DNA of 64,000 bases from Arthrobacter sp. EpRS71 (GTDB lineage Bacteria; Actinomycetota; Actinomycetes; Actinomycetales; Micrococcaceae), in NCBI RefSeq assembly GCF_001512285.1, contig NZ_LNUV01000003.1:285540-349539 (forward strand). Direction: 5' to 3'. Made by a program: the position numbers and the translations under genes. Under the pieces are notes generated by a model, which searched no databases, was not told the DNA's origin, and saw only the letters and a program-made list of their open reading frames with translations. Shown piece by piece: positions 6,739 to 19,100 of this stretch (its first letter is position 1; each line of letters starts with the position of its first letter).

Positions 6739-9700
6739 ATGGCTCTGCCTGACGGATCCGGAAACCGCCGTGCCAAGAATCGCCGGCGGAAGGTCATGGC
6801 GGCAACCGCGTTCTCCGTTGCTGCCGCGGTCCTCGTGACCGGTGCCATCCTCTACCCGGGGTTCAAGACCACCGAAGTGGAACTCAACGATGGCGGCGTC
6901 TGGGTAGTCAGCAAGTCCAAGAATGCCGCCGGAAGGCTCAACTACCCCTCTAAGTCCCTGGACGGGGCGGTGACTCCGGCCAGTAAGGATTTTGACGTCC
7001 TCCAGCAGGCCGGCGACGTCTTCATTGATGACCCCGAGGGCGCCACCATCAACCCTGTCAGCGCCGCGAACATGCGTTTGGGCGGGGACCAAAAACTGCC
7101 CGGCTCAGCGGATGTGAGCTTCGGCCACAAAGTTCTGGCAGTCACCGATCCCTCCAAAGGCAAGGTCTGGGCACTTTCCGCAGGATCCGTGGGTGGGTTC
7201 AGTGATGAGTCCGAACCACTGTTCGAGCAATCGCCCGGAATCGTTTCTGTTGTTGGCGTGGACGACACCATCCACACCGTGGATCCCGAGTCCGGCAGCG
7301 TCACAGCCACCAAGGTGGACGCCAACGGCAAATCAGTGGATTCGCAGGTCCGCACCGATGATGCGCTTAAGGGCGCGGGGGACCTTCAGCTGACGGCGGT
7401 GGGGAACAAAGCAGTGGTCCTCAATGAAGCCTCGGGAAACATCGTTCTGCCGGGCGGCGCAACCGTTCACCTGGACGACGCCCGCGACGCCAAACTGCAG
7501 CAACCGGGACCGGCTGCGGATTTCGTTGCCATCGCCACTACCAAAGCTCTTCTCCTCCAGCCGTTGGACGGTGGAACCGCCAAGACCGTCCGGCCCGACG
7601 CCGAAGGCATTCCCGCAGCGCCCGTTCAGTTGGGAACATGCACCTACGCGGCCTGGTCCGGTGCCAACAAGTACATCCGCGAATGCAGCAACGAGGCTGA
7701 TAGCCGCCGCGCCGATGTTCCCAAGGCGAGTGCGTCGCCGTCGTACGTTTTCCGGGTCAACCGCGATCTTGTGGTTCTGAACGACGTCAATTCCGGAAAC
7801 GTCTGGATGGTCAACCAGAACATGCAGTTGGTCAACAACTGGGATGACGTCATCCCGCCCCAACAGACATCGGACGACGCCGACAAGGACTCTGCGGACG
7901 AAGTCCAGCAGACGGTCCTTCCGGACCGAAGCAAACCGAACACGCCGCCAGTGGCCAAACCGGACTCTTTCGGAGTGCGCGCCGGCAAGACGACCCTCCT
8001 GCCGGTCTTGGACAACGACGCCGATTCGGACGGCGACGTCCTGACAGTCAGTAGTAGTCAGCCGTTGAGGTCCGGTGCTTTATCCGCCGTTTATGGTGGC
8101 ACCGGCTTCCAGATCGCTGTCCCGGTGGGAACCACGGGTTCGGAAACGTTCAAATATTCGGTGGATGACGGCCGTGGAGGTACCAGCGGCGCGGACGTGA
8201 GCCTCCGGGTTGTCCCGCCGGAGGAAAACAACGCCCCCCAGCCCAAACCCAACCGCAACAACGCACTTGTGGTCCAGAGCGGTAAGATCGCCAGCCAGTT
8301 TGTCCTCACCGACTGGCTGGACCCCGACGGCGACGACCTCTTCGCCGTTGCTGTCTCCAGCAGCGATCCCGCTGACCAGGCCCGGATCCGGCCGGACGGC
8401 TTGCTCACCTTCCAAGACGCTGGGGCTGGGCCGGGCCGTAAAACCCTGACCGTGAGTGTCTCCGACGGGTCGCTGACCACCCAGGGGCAGATCAGCGTTG
8501 ACGTCCGTGCTCCCGGTGCGCTGCCGCCTATCGCGAATGCAGATCACGTGGTTGCGGTGGCGGGCCAGGACACGGTGATCGCGCCGCTCAAGAATGACAC
8601 CGATCCCCAGGGCGGTACTTTGCGGCTGGCTCAGGCACAGCCGGACGCGCAGTCGACCGCGGTGGTGGGTCCGGACCAACAGACCTTCACTTTCAACTCA
8701 ACAACCGTCGGCGCCCATTACGTCACCTACATGGTGACCAATGGCCCTGCCAGCGCTCAGCAGTTGGTTCGCGTTGACGTGGTGTCCGGGAACAGCGACG
8801 GCGCACCGGTGGCCGTTCGCGATATTGCCCTCCTGCCAAGCGGCGGCAGCACCGTGGTTGACGTGTTGGGCAACGACTCGGACCCGAGTGGGGGCGTCTT
8901 GGTGGTCCAGTCGGTCACGGCGGCTGACGGGCTGCCGGTTTCGGTTGCGGTGCTGGACCATTCGGTCATCAAGATCACCGACGTCCGGGCCCAAGGGCAG
9001 CTCTCTTTGAAATACACCATCTCCAACGGCAAGGCTTCGGCAACGGGGGAGATTTCAGTCCAGGTTGTGCCGGCGCCCACCAAACTCCAGGCACCCCAGG
9101 CCAAGCCGGATGAAGTGACCGTCCGGGTGGGTGACGTGGTCACCATTCCGGTCCTGGACAACGACACTGACCCCAATGGCGGCGAACTGACGCTGGATCC
9201 TGTCCTGGCACAGCAGCCGGACGAGACCGCGGGCAGAATCTTCGTTGCGGGGAACACCCTGCGGTACATCGCGGGAGAGCAGCCCACCACGGTCTACGCG
9301 ATCTACAAGGTCAGCAACTCTTCGGGCCAATCTGACTCACAGCAAGTCACCATCCGGATCCGCGCCCGCGACGACGCCACGAACACCAGGCCAGAGCCGC
9401 GAAACCTGACAGCCCGGGTGGTTGCCGGGATGACAGTGAAGATTCCTGTTCCCCTGGATGGCATCGACGCCGATGGCGACTCAGTGCAGCTCATCGGAAT
9501 CGACAAAGCCCCGGAGTTGGGGACAGCCATCCTCCGGGACGGGTACTTGGAGTTCGCTGCCGGGGGCACGTCCGCCGGGACTGACACCTTCAGCTACCGA
9601 GTGCGGGATCGAATTGGTGCGGAAAACACCGGCACTGTGATCGTGGGCATTGCGCCGGCCGAAGCCGACAACCAGAAACCCATCGCTGTGGACGATGTCA

Positions 9701-12700
9701 TCGATGTCCGGCCGGGACGACGCGTCGCGGTGAACGCTCTGAAGAACGACTCAGACCCCGACGGCGATCCCATCGGTTTGGTGGCGACGCTCGACGCCAA
9801 TCCGGAACTCCAAGCTGAAGCTGCCGCAGGAAAGGTGGTGCTGACAGCCCCAGGTGTTACCGGGACGGAAAGCATCAGCTACCGGATCCAGGACGACAAG
9901 AAAGCTGAAGCGGCAGCTGTCATCCGCGTCCAGACCAGTCCTACGGCGCCGCTCCATGCTCCCGTGGCGGTGGACGACCGAATCACGCTTGCTGAAACCC
10001 TGGGTAAGACAGCAGTGGATGTTCCTGTTCTGAAAAACGACTCCGATCCTGACGGCGTGGCGGAGGATCTCACCATCTCCTTGCCCGACGGAAACCCGAA
10101 CGCCCGCCTGGGGGCTGCTGGCAACGTGGTGGTGACGCTGCTGCCCCAGGACCAGTTGATTCCCTACACCGTTACCGACATCGATGGGCAGTCAGCCACT
10201 GCCGTCATGTGGATTCCCGGCCAAGGACTTCAGTACCCCACGCTTTCCGCCACTGACATCGTGGAGGTCACAGCGGGGCAGGAGATCACACTGGCCCTCC
10301 AGGATCGTGTCAAGGTCAGGGATGGGCGCCAGCCCCGGATTACGGTGGCGGACAAGATCCGGGTCCTTGGCGCCGACTCCACTAATGTGATTGTGGGCGA
10401 CGGCACCGCGCTGCGGTATGCGGCCCAGCCGGAGTATGTGGGACCGGGATCCTTGACTTTCGAAGTGACCGATGGAACTGGTCCGGACGACGCTGACGGC
10501 TTGAAGTCCACTTTGACCATCCAGACCAGAGTGCTTCCGAACCCCAACGCCAATCACGCCCCCACCTTCAGCGGAGCTACCCTTGAAGCACCCAAGGGGG
10601 ACACGACTGAACTGGACCTGGCCAACCTCGCCGCGGACGTTGACGAGCAGGACCAAGGCAAGCTCACCTTTAGTGTGGACGGCGAACTACCCGGTGGATT
10701 CGATGCACGGGTGGATGGCACCGTTCTGAAAGTCACTCCCGGAGGATCACTCAACCCCGGGGCCCGGGGGACTGTGCCCCTCAAGGTAACGGACGGCCGC
10801 TCGGAGCCAGTGAAGGCAGCCGTCACAGTCTCGGTGGTCTCTTCCAACAGGCCGAAACCGGCAGCCAACGATGACGTGGTGGACAAAGCCAACGCCGGCA
10901 AGTCCGAAACCATCAACGTTCTGGGCAACGACTTCAACCCCTTCAGCGAACCCTTGACCGTGGTGTCTGCCGTGGTCGAGACCGGTTCCGCGTCAGGTGA
11001 GCCGGCCATTGGAGGGGACTCCATTACGGTGACACCGGCCGATGGTTTCAAGGGGGTCCTGGTGGTGCGGTACACCATCAAGGACAAGACTGATGACCCA
11101 AGCCGCCAGGCCGTAGGGCGGGTCCGCATCACGGTGCGGGACAAACCCGATGCTCCTTCGGCGCCGGTTGCTACGGACGTCCGCAGTAAAACGGCCGTCC
11201 TCAAGTGGGCGCCGCCCTCGGACAATGGAGCGGTCATCACCAAGTACATGGTGAAAGCGGCCGGCTTCCAGCAAGAATGCCCCACGACGACGTGTACGTT
11301 GACTGGACTGACCAACAACGTCAAGTACGTCTTCACAGTGGTTGCCACCAATGAAGTAGGCGAATCCCAGCCCTCCGTGCCCTCCAACGAGATCACTCCG
11401 GATGAGAAGCCATCACCCCCGGACGTTCCCGCTGTCAAAGCCGGGGATAAGGACCTGGCCATCACCTGGACTCCCGCAAAAACCGAGGGGTCCCCGGTGA
11501 AGCACTACAACCTGGAGATCTCCCCGCCGCCGGCCAACGGCATCGCTGTTAAGAACGAAGTAACGGGCCTGAGCTTCACTTGGCCCGGGTTGACCAACGG
11601 CGTGAAGTACAAAGTCCGAGCGCAGGCCGTCAATGACCTGGGCCCGTCCGACTGGGGACTCTATTCAGCAGAGGACCATCCTGCCGGAATCCCCGGGACA
11701 CCTGCGGCGCCGAGTACCGCCGTCGTATCCTCCGTTGGTTCGCAGAACCAGCTGCGGGTGGACTGGGCCGAGCCGAACATCAACGGTGATCCCATCAAGA
11801 ACTATTACGTGACCATGAGCGGTGGCAGCGGCGCGGCCCAAACCCAGACCGTTGCCGGCACCGTGCGCACAGCCACCTTCACGGCCGGCAACTCGGAGGC
11901 GGCCTACACCTTCACCGTCCAAGCTGAGAACAAGGCCGGGAAGGGTGCAGTCAGCGCTTCTTCCGCGCCGCGCCGTGCCACGGGGAAGCTGGGCACGGTG
12001 GGCAACGTCAGTGCGACGCCGGCCAACACCGGCGCTGCAGGTGGACAGTTGACCATCAACTTCACTGTTTTGAGTGCGGCGCAAAGAAACGGTTCGTCGG
12101 CCAGCGAGGTGAGCTACAGCTACTCGGCAGCGGGCCGCACAGGTGCGATCCAACCCGGACAAACGGTAGGCGGCTTCAGCAACGGGCAGGCGACCAACGT
12201 GACCATCACGGCACACTCGTCAGTGGCGCCGAGCTCCGATGCCAGCGCTCCCGCTTCCGCCACCCCCTATGGTGCGCCCGGAACGCCGTCGGCGTCGGGG
12301 ACCGGCGGAGGCCTGAACAACCAATCAGTCACTCTGAACTGGTCCTCGCCATCTGCTGCCACCAACGACGTCAAGACCACCAAAATCAGGATTAGCGGGG
12401 GAGGCTGGGAAACCGTAGCCGCCTCGGGTAGCCGGACCATCAACACCGGCGGGTGGGAGCAGACCCGCACCATTGATGTGCAGACCTTCAACTCGTTGGG
12501 AACCGGCGGTCCCGTAGCAACTGCCAGCGCGACGTCCGGACGGCAAGGCCAGTGGACCACCACCATGAACCCGGGTGCGGTGGTGCGGTCCTGCAGCTTT
12601 ACTTTGGGTGGAGCCAACTATGACCCGAAAAAGTTCACCTGTGATGGCCAAAGCAACAACACGCCTCCCTGGATGGCCTCCGCCGATCAGGGCGCGATCG

Positions 12701-12855
12701 TGGTCCGCTGTTACATCGACCAATCGGACAACTGGACCGGGATGCACCGGTGGTGGCGGATTGAGTCCGGGTCGTACCGCAACGTTGGCCGGTACATCAT
12801 CGCAGGGCACACCCATTTGGGCGATCCTGCGGGCTTGGGGGCGCCGCCTTGCTGA
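6739..12855 (+). CDS. Giant membrane-anchored Ig-like/fibronectin III protein, paralogue 1
   Basis: A 2038-residue surface protein. It has a short basic cytoplasmic tail (RRAKNRRRK), one signal-anchor helix (about 19-39) and a conserved ectodomain start YPGFKTTEVELNDGGVWVVSK. A repetitive, propeller-like region follows (about 45-400), then about ten Ig/cadherin-like repeats (402-1468) marked by VLDNDADSDGDVL, PLKNDTDPQGGTL, VLGNDSDPSGGVL and similar Asp-rich, possibly Ca2+-binding turns. Three clear FN3 domains (about 1470-1750), two divergent ones and a Cys-containing C-terminal domain ending GLGAPPC complete it. I place the start at ATG 6739: GGGGGA sits six bases upstream, whereas the ORF could run back to 6664 without one. 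It heads the cluster, with a close paralogue next and the MoxR/DUF58/transglutaminase/kinase genes behind. It matches the FN3 member of bifidobacterial PFNA clusters, a proposed adhesin/sensor. Ligand unknown. Confidence 0.9.
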   Translation: MALPDGSGNRRAKNRRRKVMAATAFSVAAAVLVTGAILYPGFKTTEVELNDGGVWVVSKSKNAAGRLNYPSKSLDGAVTPASKDFDVLQQAGDVFIDDPEGATINPVSAANMRLGGDQKLPGSADVSFGHKVLAVTDPSKGKVWALSAGSVGGFSDESEPLFEQSPGIVSVVGVDDTIHTVDPESGSVTATKVDANGKSVDSQVRTDDALKGAGDLQLTAVGNKAVVLNEASGNIVLPGGATVHLDDARDAKLQQPGPAADFVAIATTKALLLQPLDGGTAKTVRPDAEGIPAAPVQLGTCTYAAWSGANKYIRECSNEADSRRADVPKASASPSYVFRVNRDLVVLNDVNSGNVWMVNQNMQLVNNWDDVIPPQQTSDDADKDSADEVQQTVLPDRSKPNTPPVAKPDSFGVRAGKTTLLPVLDNDADSDGDVLTVSSSQPLRSGALSAVYGGTGFQIAVPVGTTGSETFKYSVDDGRGGTSGADVSLRVVPPEENNAPQPKPNRNNALVVQSGKIASQFVLTDWLDPDGDDLFAVAVSSSDPADQARIRPDGLLTFQDAGAGPGRKTLTVSVSDGSLTTQGQISVDVRAPGALPPIANADHVVAVAGQDTVIAPLKNDTDPQGGTLRLAQAQPDAQSTAVVGPDQQTFTFNSTTVGAHYVTYMVTNGPASAQQLVRVDVVSGNSDGAPVAVRDIALLPSGGSTVVDVLGNDSDPSGGVLVVQSVTAADGLPVSVAVLDHSVIKITDVRAQGQLSLKYTISNGKASATGEISVQVVPAPTKLQAPQAKPDEVTVRVGDVVTIPVLDNDTDPNGGELTLDPVLAQQPDETAGRIFVAGNTLRYIAGEQPTTVYAIYKVSNSSGQSDSQQVTIRIRARDDATNTRPEPRNLTARVVAGMTVKIPVPLDGIDADGDSVQLIGIDKAPELGTAILRDGYLEFAAGGTSAGTDTFSYRVRDRIGAENTGTVIVGIAPAEADNQKPIAVDDVIDVRPGRRVAVNALKNDSDPDGDPIGLVATLDANPELQAEAAAGKVVLTAPGVTGTESISYRIQDDKKAEAAAVIRVQTSPTAPLHAPVAVDDRITLAETLGKTAVDVPVLKNDSDPDGVAEDLTISLPDGNPNARLGAAGNVVVTLLPQDQLIPYTVTDIDGQSATAVMWIPGQGLQYPTLSATDIVEVTAGQEITLALQDRVKVRDGRQPRITVADKIRVLGADSTNVIVGDGTALRYAAQPEYVGPGSLTFEVTDGTGPDDADGLKSTLTIQTRVLPNPNANHAPTFSGATLEAPKGDTTELDLANLAADVDEQDQGKLTFSVDGELPGGFDARVDGTVLKVTPGGSLNPGARGTVPLKVTDGRSEPVKAAVTVSVVSSNRPKPAANDDVVDKANAGKSETINVLGNDFNPFSEPLTVVSAVVETGSASGEPAIGGDSITVTPADGFKGVLVVRYTIKDKTDDPSRQAVGRVRITVRDKPDAPSAPVATDVRSKTAVLKWAPPSDNGAVITKYMVKAAGFQQECPTTTCTLTGLTNNVKYVFTVVATNEVGESQPSVPSNEITPDEKPSPPDVPAVKAGDKDLAITWTPAKTEGSPVKHYNLEISPPPANGIAVKNEVTGLSFTWPGLTNGVKYKVRAQAVNDLGPSDWGLYSAEDHPAGIPGTPAAPSTAVVSSVGSQNQLRVDWAEPNINGDPIKNYYVTMSGGSGAAQTQTVAGTVRTATFTAGNSEAAYTFTVQAENKAGKGAVSASSAPRRATGKLGTVGNVSATPANTGAAGGQLTINFTVLSAAQRNGSSASEVSYSYSAAGRTGAIQPGQTVGGFSNGQATNVTITAHSSVAPSSDASAPASATPYGAPGTPSASGTGGGLNNQSVTLNWSSPSAATNDVKTTKIRISGGGWETVAASGSRTINTGGWEQTRTIDVQTFNSLGTGGPVATASATSGRQGQWTTTMNPGAVVRSCSFTLGGANYDPKKFTCDGQSNNTPPWMASADQGAIVVRCYIDQSDNWTGMHRWWRIESGSYRNVGRYIIAGHTHLGDPAGLGAPPC

Positions 12856-12960
12856 CCATAGCCAGGAGTCGCGGCGGGGCAGTTGTCCCCATCGCGCCCC
12901 GGGGCACCGAGACAGTACGCTGTCAAAGCCAATGGATAGCCCGGTCTCGGGTTTCCTTGG

Positions 12961-12990
12961 TTGACCGCTGGGCGCGTGGGATAGTCTTAG
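12961..12990 (+). promoter_or_regulatory. Candidate promoter of the second Ig/FN3 gene
   Basis: TTGACC (12961-12966) lies upstream of TAGTCTTAG (12982-12990), the same nine bases found ahead of the first paralogue. The gap to TAGTCT is 15 bp, shorter than ideal. Start codon 13106 would have a leader of roughly 115 nt. The 250-bp space between the paralogues (12856-13105) holds this promoter and no convincing gene. Confidence 0.4.
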
Positions 12991-13105
12991 GGACTGAAAA
13001 TTCCGCCGCCGTACGGGGGAACTGCGGAATGTACGGCTGCCGGCATCTGCCGGTTGGCCCGGAAGCCACTGGGGAGCGGCTGGACACAAAGGGAATTCTG
13101 GGGCT

Positions 13106-16100
13106 GTGAGAAATTTCTTCGGCAAGCTGGGGCTGAAAAAGCGTCAAAACAAGAAAATACTAGCGGGAACTGCTGTCACCGCAGCGGGCGCCTTGCTGAT
13201 CACCGGGGCAATTCTGTACCCGGGGTTCAAGACCACCGAGGTGGACTTGAACGACGGCGGCGTGTGGGTGGTGAGCAAAACCAAGAACGCCGTGGGTCGG
13301 TTGAACTATCCGTCCCGCGTCCTTGATGGTGCAGTGACCCCCGCCACCACTACCTTTGATGTGCTCCAGCATGACGGCAACGTCTTCGTGGACGATGAGT
13401 CCGGCTCCACTATCAACCAGGTCTCGGCCGCAAATCTGAAGCTGGGTGGCGACAAGCAGCTGCCGTCGTCGTCGCAAGTCAGCTATGGCTCCACCGTGCT
13501 CTCGGTGACCGATCCTGCCCGCGGCAAAGTCTGGGCGTTGTCTCCCTCCACCGTTAACGGCTTCGATGAAGAAGGAACCGAGCCCGTTCTGACCGGCTCC
13601 CCGGGCATGGTGTCGGCGGTGGGATCTGATAACCGGATTTACACGGCGGACCCCGGCAAGGGCGAAATCACCGTCACCACCGTGGACGCCAACGGTGAAC
13701 GGACCGATTCCCAGATCACCAAGGTGGATGAGCTCAAGGGCGCCGGCGATCTTCAACTGACTGTGGTGGGCGATAAGCCCGTGGTCTTGGATGCCGCGTC
13801 CGGAAACCTCTTCCTCCCGGGCGGCCGGAAGCTCCAACTGGCCGATGCCCGCGAAGCAAAGCTGCAGCAGAGCAGCGAAGACAGCAATTACGTGGCCATT
13901 GCCACGAAGAAGGACCTGCTGAAACAGCCTCTTGACGGGTCCACAGCAGCAACTGTCAGTGCTGACGGCGAAGGCGTCCCCGCGGCGCCCGTGCAGGTCA
14001 GCAAGTGTGTGCACTCGGCATGGTCCGGTGCCAACAAGTACGTCCGCGACTGCGACAATGACGCGGACGACAAGAAGAACGACGTCCCCAAAGCCAGTGC
14101 CTCTCCGAGCTACGTTTTCCGGGTAAACAGGGACCTGGTGGTCCTTAACGACGTCAACTCAGGCAGTGTGTGGCTGGTCAACCAGAACATGCAACTGGTG
14201 AACAACTGGGACGATGTTGTCCCGCCCAAGAACCAGTCCGATGACCAGGACCAGGAGTCCGCGGACAACAACACCATCAACGTCCTCCCGGACCGCACCA
14301 AACCCAACCGGCCGCCGGAAACCAAACCGGACGAGTTCGGTGTCCGGCCCGGCCGGACCTCCATCCTGAGCGTGTTGGATAACGACTCAGACCCCGACGG
14401 CGATGTCCTCACCGCCTCGGTGGGCGCGAATGGCCCCAAGATGGGCGCGCTGGAAAACATCTACGGAGGCTCCGCCTTCCAGATCAAGGTCCCGGATGAT
14501 GCCAAACCGGGAACGGAAGTCTTTGACTACAACGCCGCCGACGGCCGTGACTTGTCCGCAGGCGGCAAGGTCACCCTGCGGGTAGTAGCCCCTGAAGAAA
14601 ATAAACCGCCGCTCTTCAAACGAGGCGAGCCCACCACCATGCTGGTGGAGCAGGGCAAGTCCGTCAGCCAGAACATTCTGACTGACTGGATGGACCCTGA
14701 CGGTGATGACCTGGTCCTGCTGGACGCGAAGTCGGACAACGATCAGGACCAGGTGAAGGTTCGCCGTGACGGCCTGCTGACGTACCAGGATTCCGGTGCA
14801 GCACCGGGCAAGAAGAACGTCACCATCACCGTGTGGGACGGCCGGGCCACCACCACCGGCCGCATCGTGGTGAACGTACAGCCACCGGGCGCCCTCGCGC
14901 CTGTGGTCAACGCGGACCACGTCACTGCCGTAGTTGGCCAGGACCTGGTCATCGCTCCCTTGAAAAACGATGTGGACCCCAATGGTGGAGCCCTTCGTGT
15001 GGCTCACGTGGAAGCCGCAGGCCCTGCTGAGCTGGGCCCGGTGACCGACGGCGGAACTTTCACGTTCCGGAGCACCACGCCCGGCCCGATCTACCTGACC
15101 TACATCGCCAGCAACGGCCCCCAGAGCAGCCAGGGGCTGATCCGCGTGGACGTGGAGTCCGGTAAAGATCCCGGTGCCCCCGTCGCGGTTCATGACGTGG
15201 CTTTGCTTCCCGTGGGCGGCAGCGTTCTGGTGGATCCTCTCGCCAACGATTCCGATCCTTCCGGCGGGGTGCTGGTCCTCCAGTCCGTCACCGTGCCCGA
15301 CGGTTCGTCCGCCTCGGTGAGCGTGATCGACCACAGCGTCCTTCGCGTCACGGACGTCCTCGGCGCCAAGGAACCTTTCGTCTTCAGTTACACCATGTCC
15401 AACGGCCGCGCCTCGGCCACAGGCACAGTGGGCGTCGTCCCGGTGCCGGCTCCCGCCGTCGTCGAGGCTCCCCAGCCCAAACCCGACGAAGTCAACGTCC
15501 GCGTGAACGACGTCGTGACCATTCCGGTCCTGGACAATGACACCCACCCGCAGGGTGAGGAACTGTCCGTTGATCCGGTACTGGCACAGAGCATTCCGGA
15601 AGAGGACGGCAAAGCGTTCATTTCCGAGAAGACCCTTCGCTTCATCGCCGGCCCCACGCCAAAAACGGTGCGCGCCATTTACAACGCGGTTGATCCTCAG
15701 GGCCAGAAGAGCGCCGCGGCGGTGACCATCCACATCCTTCCGCTGGAAGGCACCCAGAATTCGCGGCCGCAGCCGCAAAACCTGACGGCACGCGTGGTAG
15801 CGGGCGGCAGCGTCCGGATTCCGGTCCCGTTGGACGGCATAGACCCCGACGGCGACTCGGTGCAACTCACCGGCATCGACAGCACACCCACCATGGGTAC
15901 TGCGACGGCGGGCAGCAGCTTCATCGATTTCGTCGCCGCAGGGGACGGCGCCGGAACTGACTCGTTCCGTTACAAGGTGATCGACCGCCAAGGCGCGGTG
16001 AACACAGGAACCGTGACGGTTGGCGTAGCGCCACGCGGCGAAGATAACCAGAAACCCGCACCCGTGGATGACGAGGTCAAGGTTCGTCCTGGCCGCCAGA

Positions 16101-19100
16101 TCGCCGTTGATGCGACCGCCAATGACACCGACCCCGATGGCGACCTCATCCGTATCCTGACGGACAGCATCGAGGCTGATGCCGGACTCGACGCCAAGGT
16201 CAGCCAGACCAGCGGCCGGATCCTTGTGACCGCTCCGGCAGCGGAGGGCACCGTCAACGTCCGTTACTCGGTGGCCGATGACCGCGATGCGGTGGGCCAG
16301 GCCAGTATCCGCGTGGTAGTTCAGAATGACCTGCCCTTGCAGGCGCCGATTGCACGCGATGACCGCGTGACCTCGGCGCAGACTCTCGGCAAAACAGCCG
16401 TGGACGTCCCGGTCCTGAAGAACGATGAGGATCCGGACGGCGTGGGAGAAAACCTCAAGGTTTCCACCGGTTTGGACACCGCACGTCCCGGCCCCGAAGG
16501 CAACGTCATTGTTGACCTCACCGAGCAGCCGCAACTGGTGCCCTACACGGTGGAGGACGTGGACGGACAGAAGTCCACGGCCATCATCTGGGTTCCCGGG
16601 ATTGGCCAGCAGGTTCCTACGCTCGCCAAGGACGAGGTGGTGGAACTTGTCTCAGGCCAGTCCGTCACCGTGAACCTCTCAGAGTGGGTCAAAGTCCGGG
16701 AAGGGCGCTCACCGCGCCTGACCCAGACTGACCGCATCAAGCTCATCGGTTCTGACGGCAGCGATCCCATAGCCAACGGCGGTACGGCGCTGAAATACAC
16801 TGCCGGCGCGGAGTATGTAGGCCCCGGTTCCATCAGCTTCGAAGTCACTGACGGGACCGGCCCGGATGACCCCGACGGCCTCAAGTCGACGCTGAGCATC
16901 CGAACTAAGGTGCTGCCCGACCCCAATAAGAACAACCCTCCCGTCCTCTTGGGCAGTGACGTGGAGGTGCCCAAGGGTGACTCTGCCAGCCTGGACCTGG
17001 AGAAGCTGACCTCTGATCCGGACTCGGATGACGTGCAGAACATGAGCTACGAGCTGGTGGGTGACGCCCAAGGCGGCTTCAAAGCGAACGTGGATGGCAA
17101 GACGCTCAAGGTCTCTGCTAACGATTCCGTACAGATCGGGCAGACGGGCACTGTCCAGGTGAAGGCAAAGGACCGGCGCGGACTGGAAGCTGTGGCTACC
17201 TACAAGCTTTCACTGTCTGCCTCCACCAGGCCCAAACCGGTAGCCAACGACGACGCTGAGCCGGATGCCCAATCCGGGAAGCCAGTGACAGTGAACGTGT
17301 TGGCAAATGACTCCAACCCGTTCCCGGACACTGCGCTGAAGATCGTCTCAGCGGTGACCGAAACGGGCCAGGGAACCGCCGAAGTCGGGGGAGACAGCGT
17401 TACCGTCACGCCCGGGGGCGGATTCACGGGCACCATGGTGGTGGCCTACACCGTGCAGGATAAAACGGGGGAGATCTCCCGGTATGCCACTGCCCGCATC
17501 CGTTTGACCGTCAAGGACAAGCCGGCAGCGCCCACCACGCCGTTGGCCCAAAGCGTGGGGGACCAGACAGCGCTGCTGACGTGGAACGCGCCGCCGGACC
17601 GTGGCTCACCCATCACCAAGTACACGGTGTACGGGGAAAACGGCTTCACGCAGGACTGCCCCGCGAACACGTGTACCTTGACTGGGTTGACCAACAACGT
17701 GAAGTATCACTTCGCCGTTACCGCAACCAACGCGATCGACGAGTCCGAGCGCTCTCCTGCATCCGCCGAGGTCCGCCCGGACGTCAAGCCGGACACCCCG
17801 GTGGCACCGACGCTGAAGTTCGGTGACAAGCAACTCTCCGTAGCGTGGACTGCTCCTGCAAGCAAGGGCTCGCCCATCAAGTCCTACGATCTTGAGATTT
17901 CGCCTGCTCCGGCAGGCCAGAACCCCCAGATTCAGAACCTCACGGGCAACAGTCACGTGTGGACCGGTCTGACCAACGGCGTGGCCTACAAGGTGCGTGT
18001 CCTGGCACGGAACGACGCCAAGGAACCGTCCGAGTGGAGCACCTACTCCGCCGCGGAGATTCCTGCCGGCGTGCCGGCAACTCCCGCCGCTCCCTCAGTG
18101 GTAGGTGCAGGTTCCGTGGATTCACGAAGCCAACTGCAAGTCAGCTGGGCAGCGCCGAATAACAACGGTGATGCCGTGTCTACTTACACCTTGACGACTT
18201 ACCGGGGTGGCGCTCTGGTAACTTCGCAACCCGTGGCCGGGACGTCACAAAATGTGACGGTAACCAACTCCGAGGATGACTACTCGTTCACAGTGTCGGC
18301 TACCAACAAAGCCGGTGTCAGCGGCGTCAGCCAGCAGTCAGCGGCCATACGTGCTGCGGGCAAACCAGGCATAGTGGGCGCCCCATCGGCTGCCTTGGTG
18401 GAGACCAACGCTGATGGCGGCAAGATTCAGGTGACGTTCAACCCGTTGGCGGGTCCGGAACGCAACGGCTCCAACGTCAACGAGATCAGCTATCGGTACG
18501 CTCTCACTTCCGGGGGAGGTAGCGGAACAATTGCCCCTGGCGGGGCTGTTGTTGCAGCCGCCAACGGAACTGACACGGCAGTGGTCGTGTGGGCAGTCTC
18601 CTCACGAAACCCTACGCCCGGTGACAGAAGCCCCGCATCAAACACTGTCAATCCCTATGGACTGGCAGCTGCGCCGGTGGTGACCGGTAGCAAGAGCAGC
18701 GGCGTCGGCGACAAGACGGTGTCCTGGACCTGGAACGCCCCCAGTGGTAATGGCCGCCCTGTGACGGGGTACCAGTACAGCCTTGATGGCGGAGCATGGA
18801 CGAACACAGATCAGAGGTCGCTCTCAAGAAGTGTGGGTTACAGCCAGACCGTGACGCTTCAGGTCCGTGCGATCAGCGGCGGCCAAGCTGGCCGGGTGGG
18901 CAGTGATACATCCCGCAGTGGAGCCGAACCGCCTCCGCCGCCACCGCCTAACCCGCCGGCGCCTTCACAGATCCAGGCCCACAACAGCACCTGCCCGGGA
19001 AAGCCCGGCCAACCGGACTCGTACAACCCCAGCGGGCCCACGTGTGGAGTCGGCTGGGTGGAGCGGTCCTGGGGCTGGATTGATGTCACCTGCAGGCAGG

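Noticed and set aside
12856..13105. The idea that the two Ig/FN3 genes are one frameshifted gene
   Set aside because: Each has its own basic tail, anchor helix, complete domain set and C-terminal Cys domain, with 250 bp and a candidate promoter between them.
14387..16534. A 715-codon leftward ORF antisense to the second Ig/FN3 gene
   Set aside because: It has no domain-like sequence, no ribosome-binding site, and is the expected shadow of a G/C-rich third codon position. The sense frame shows clear Ig repeats.
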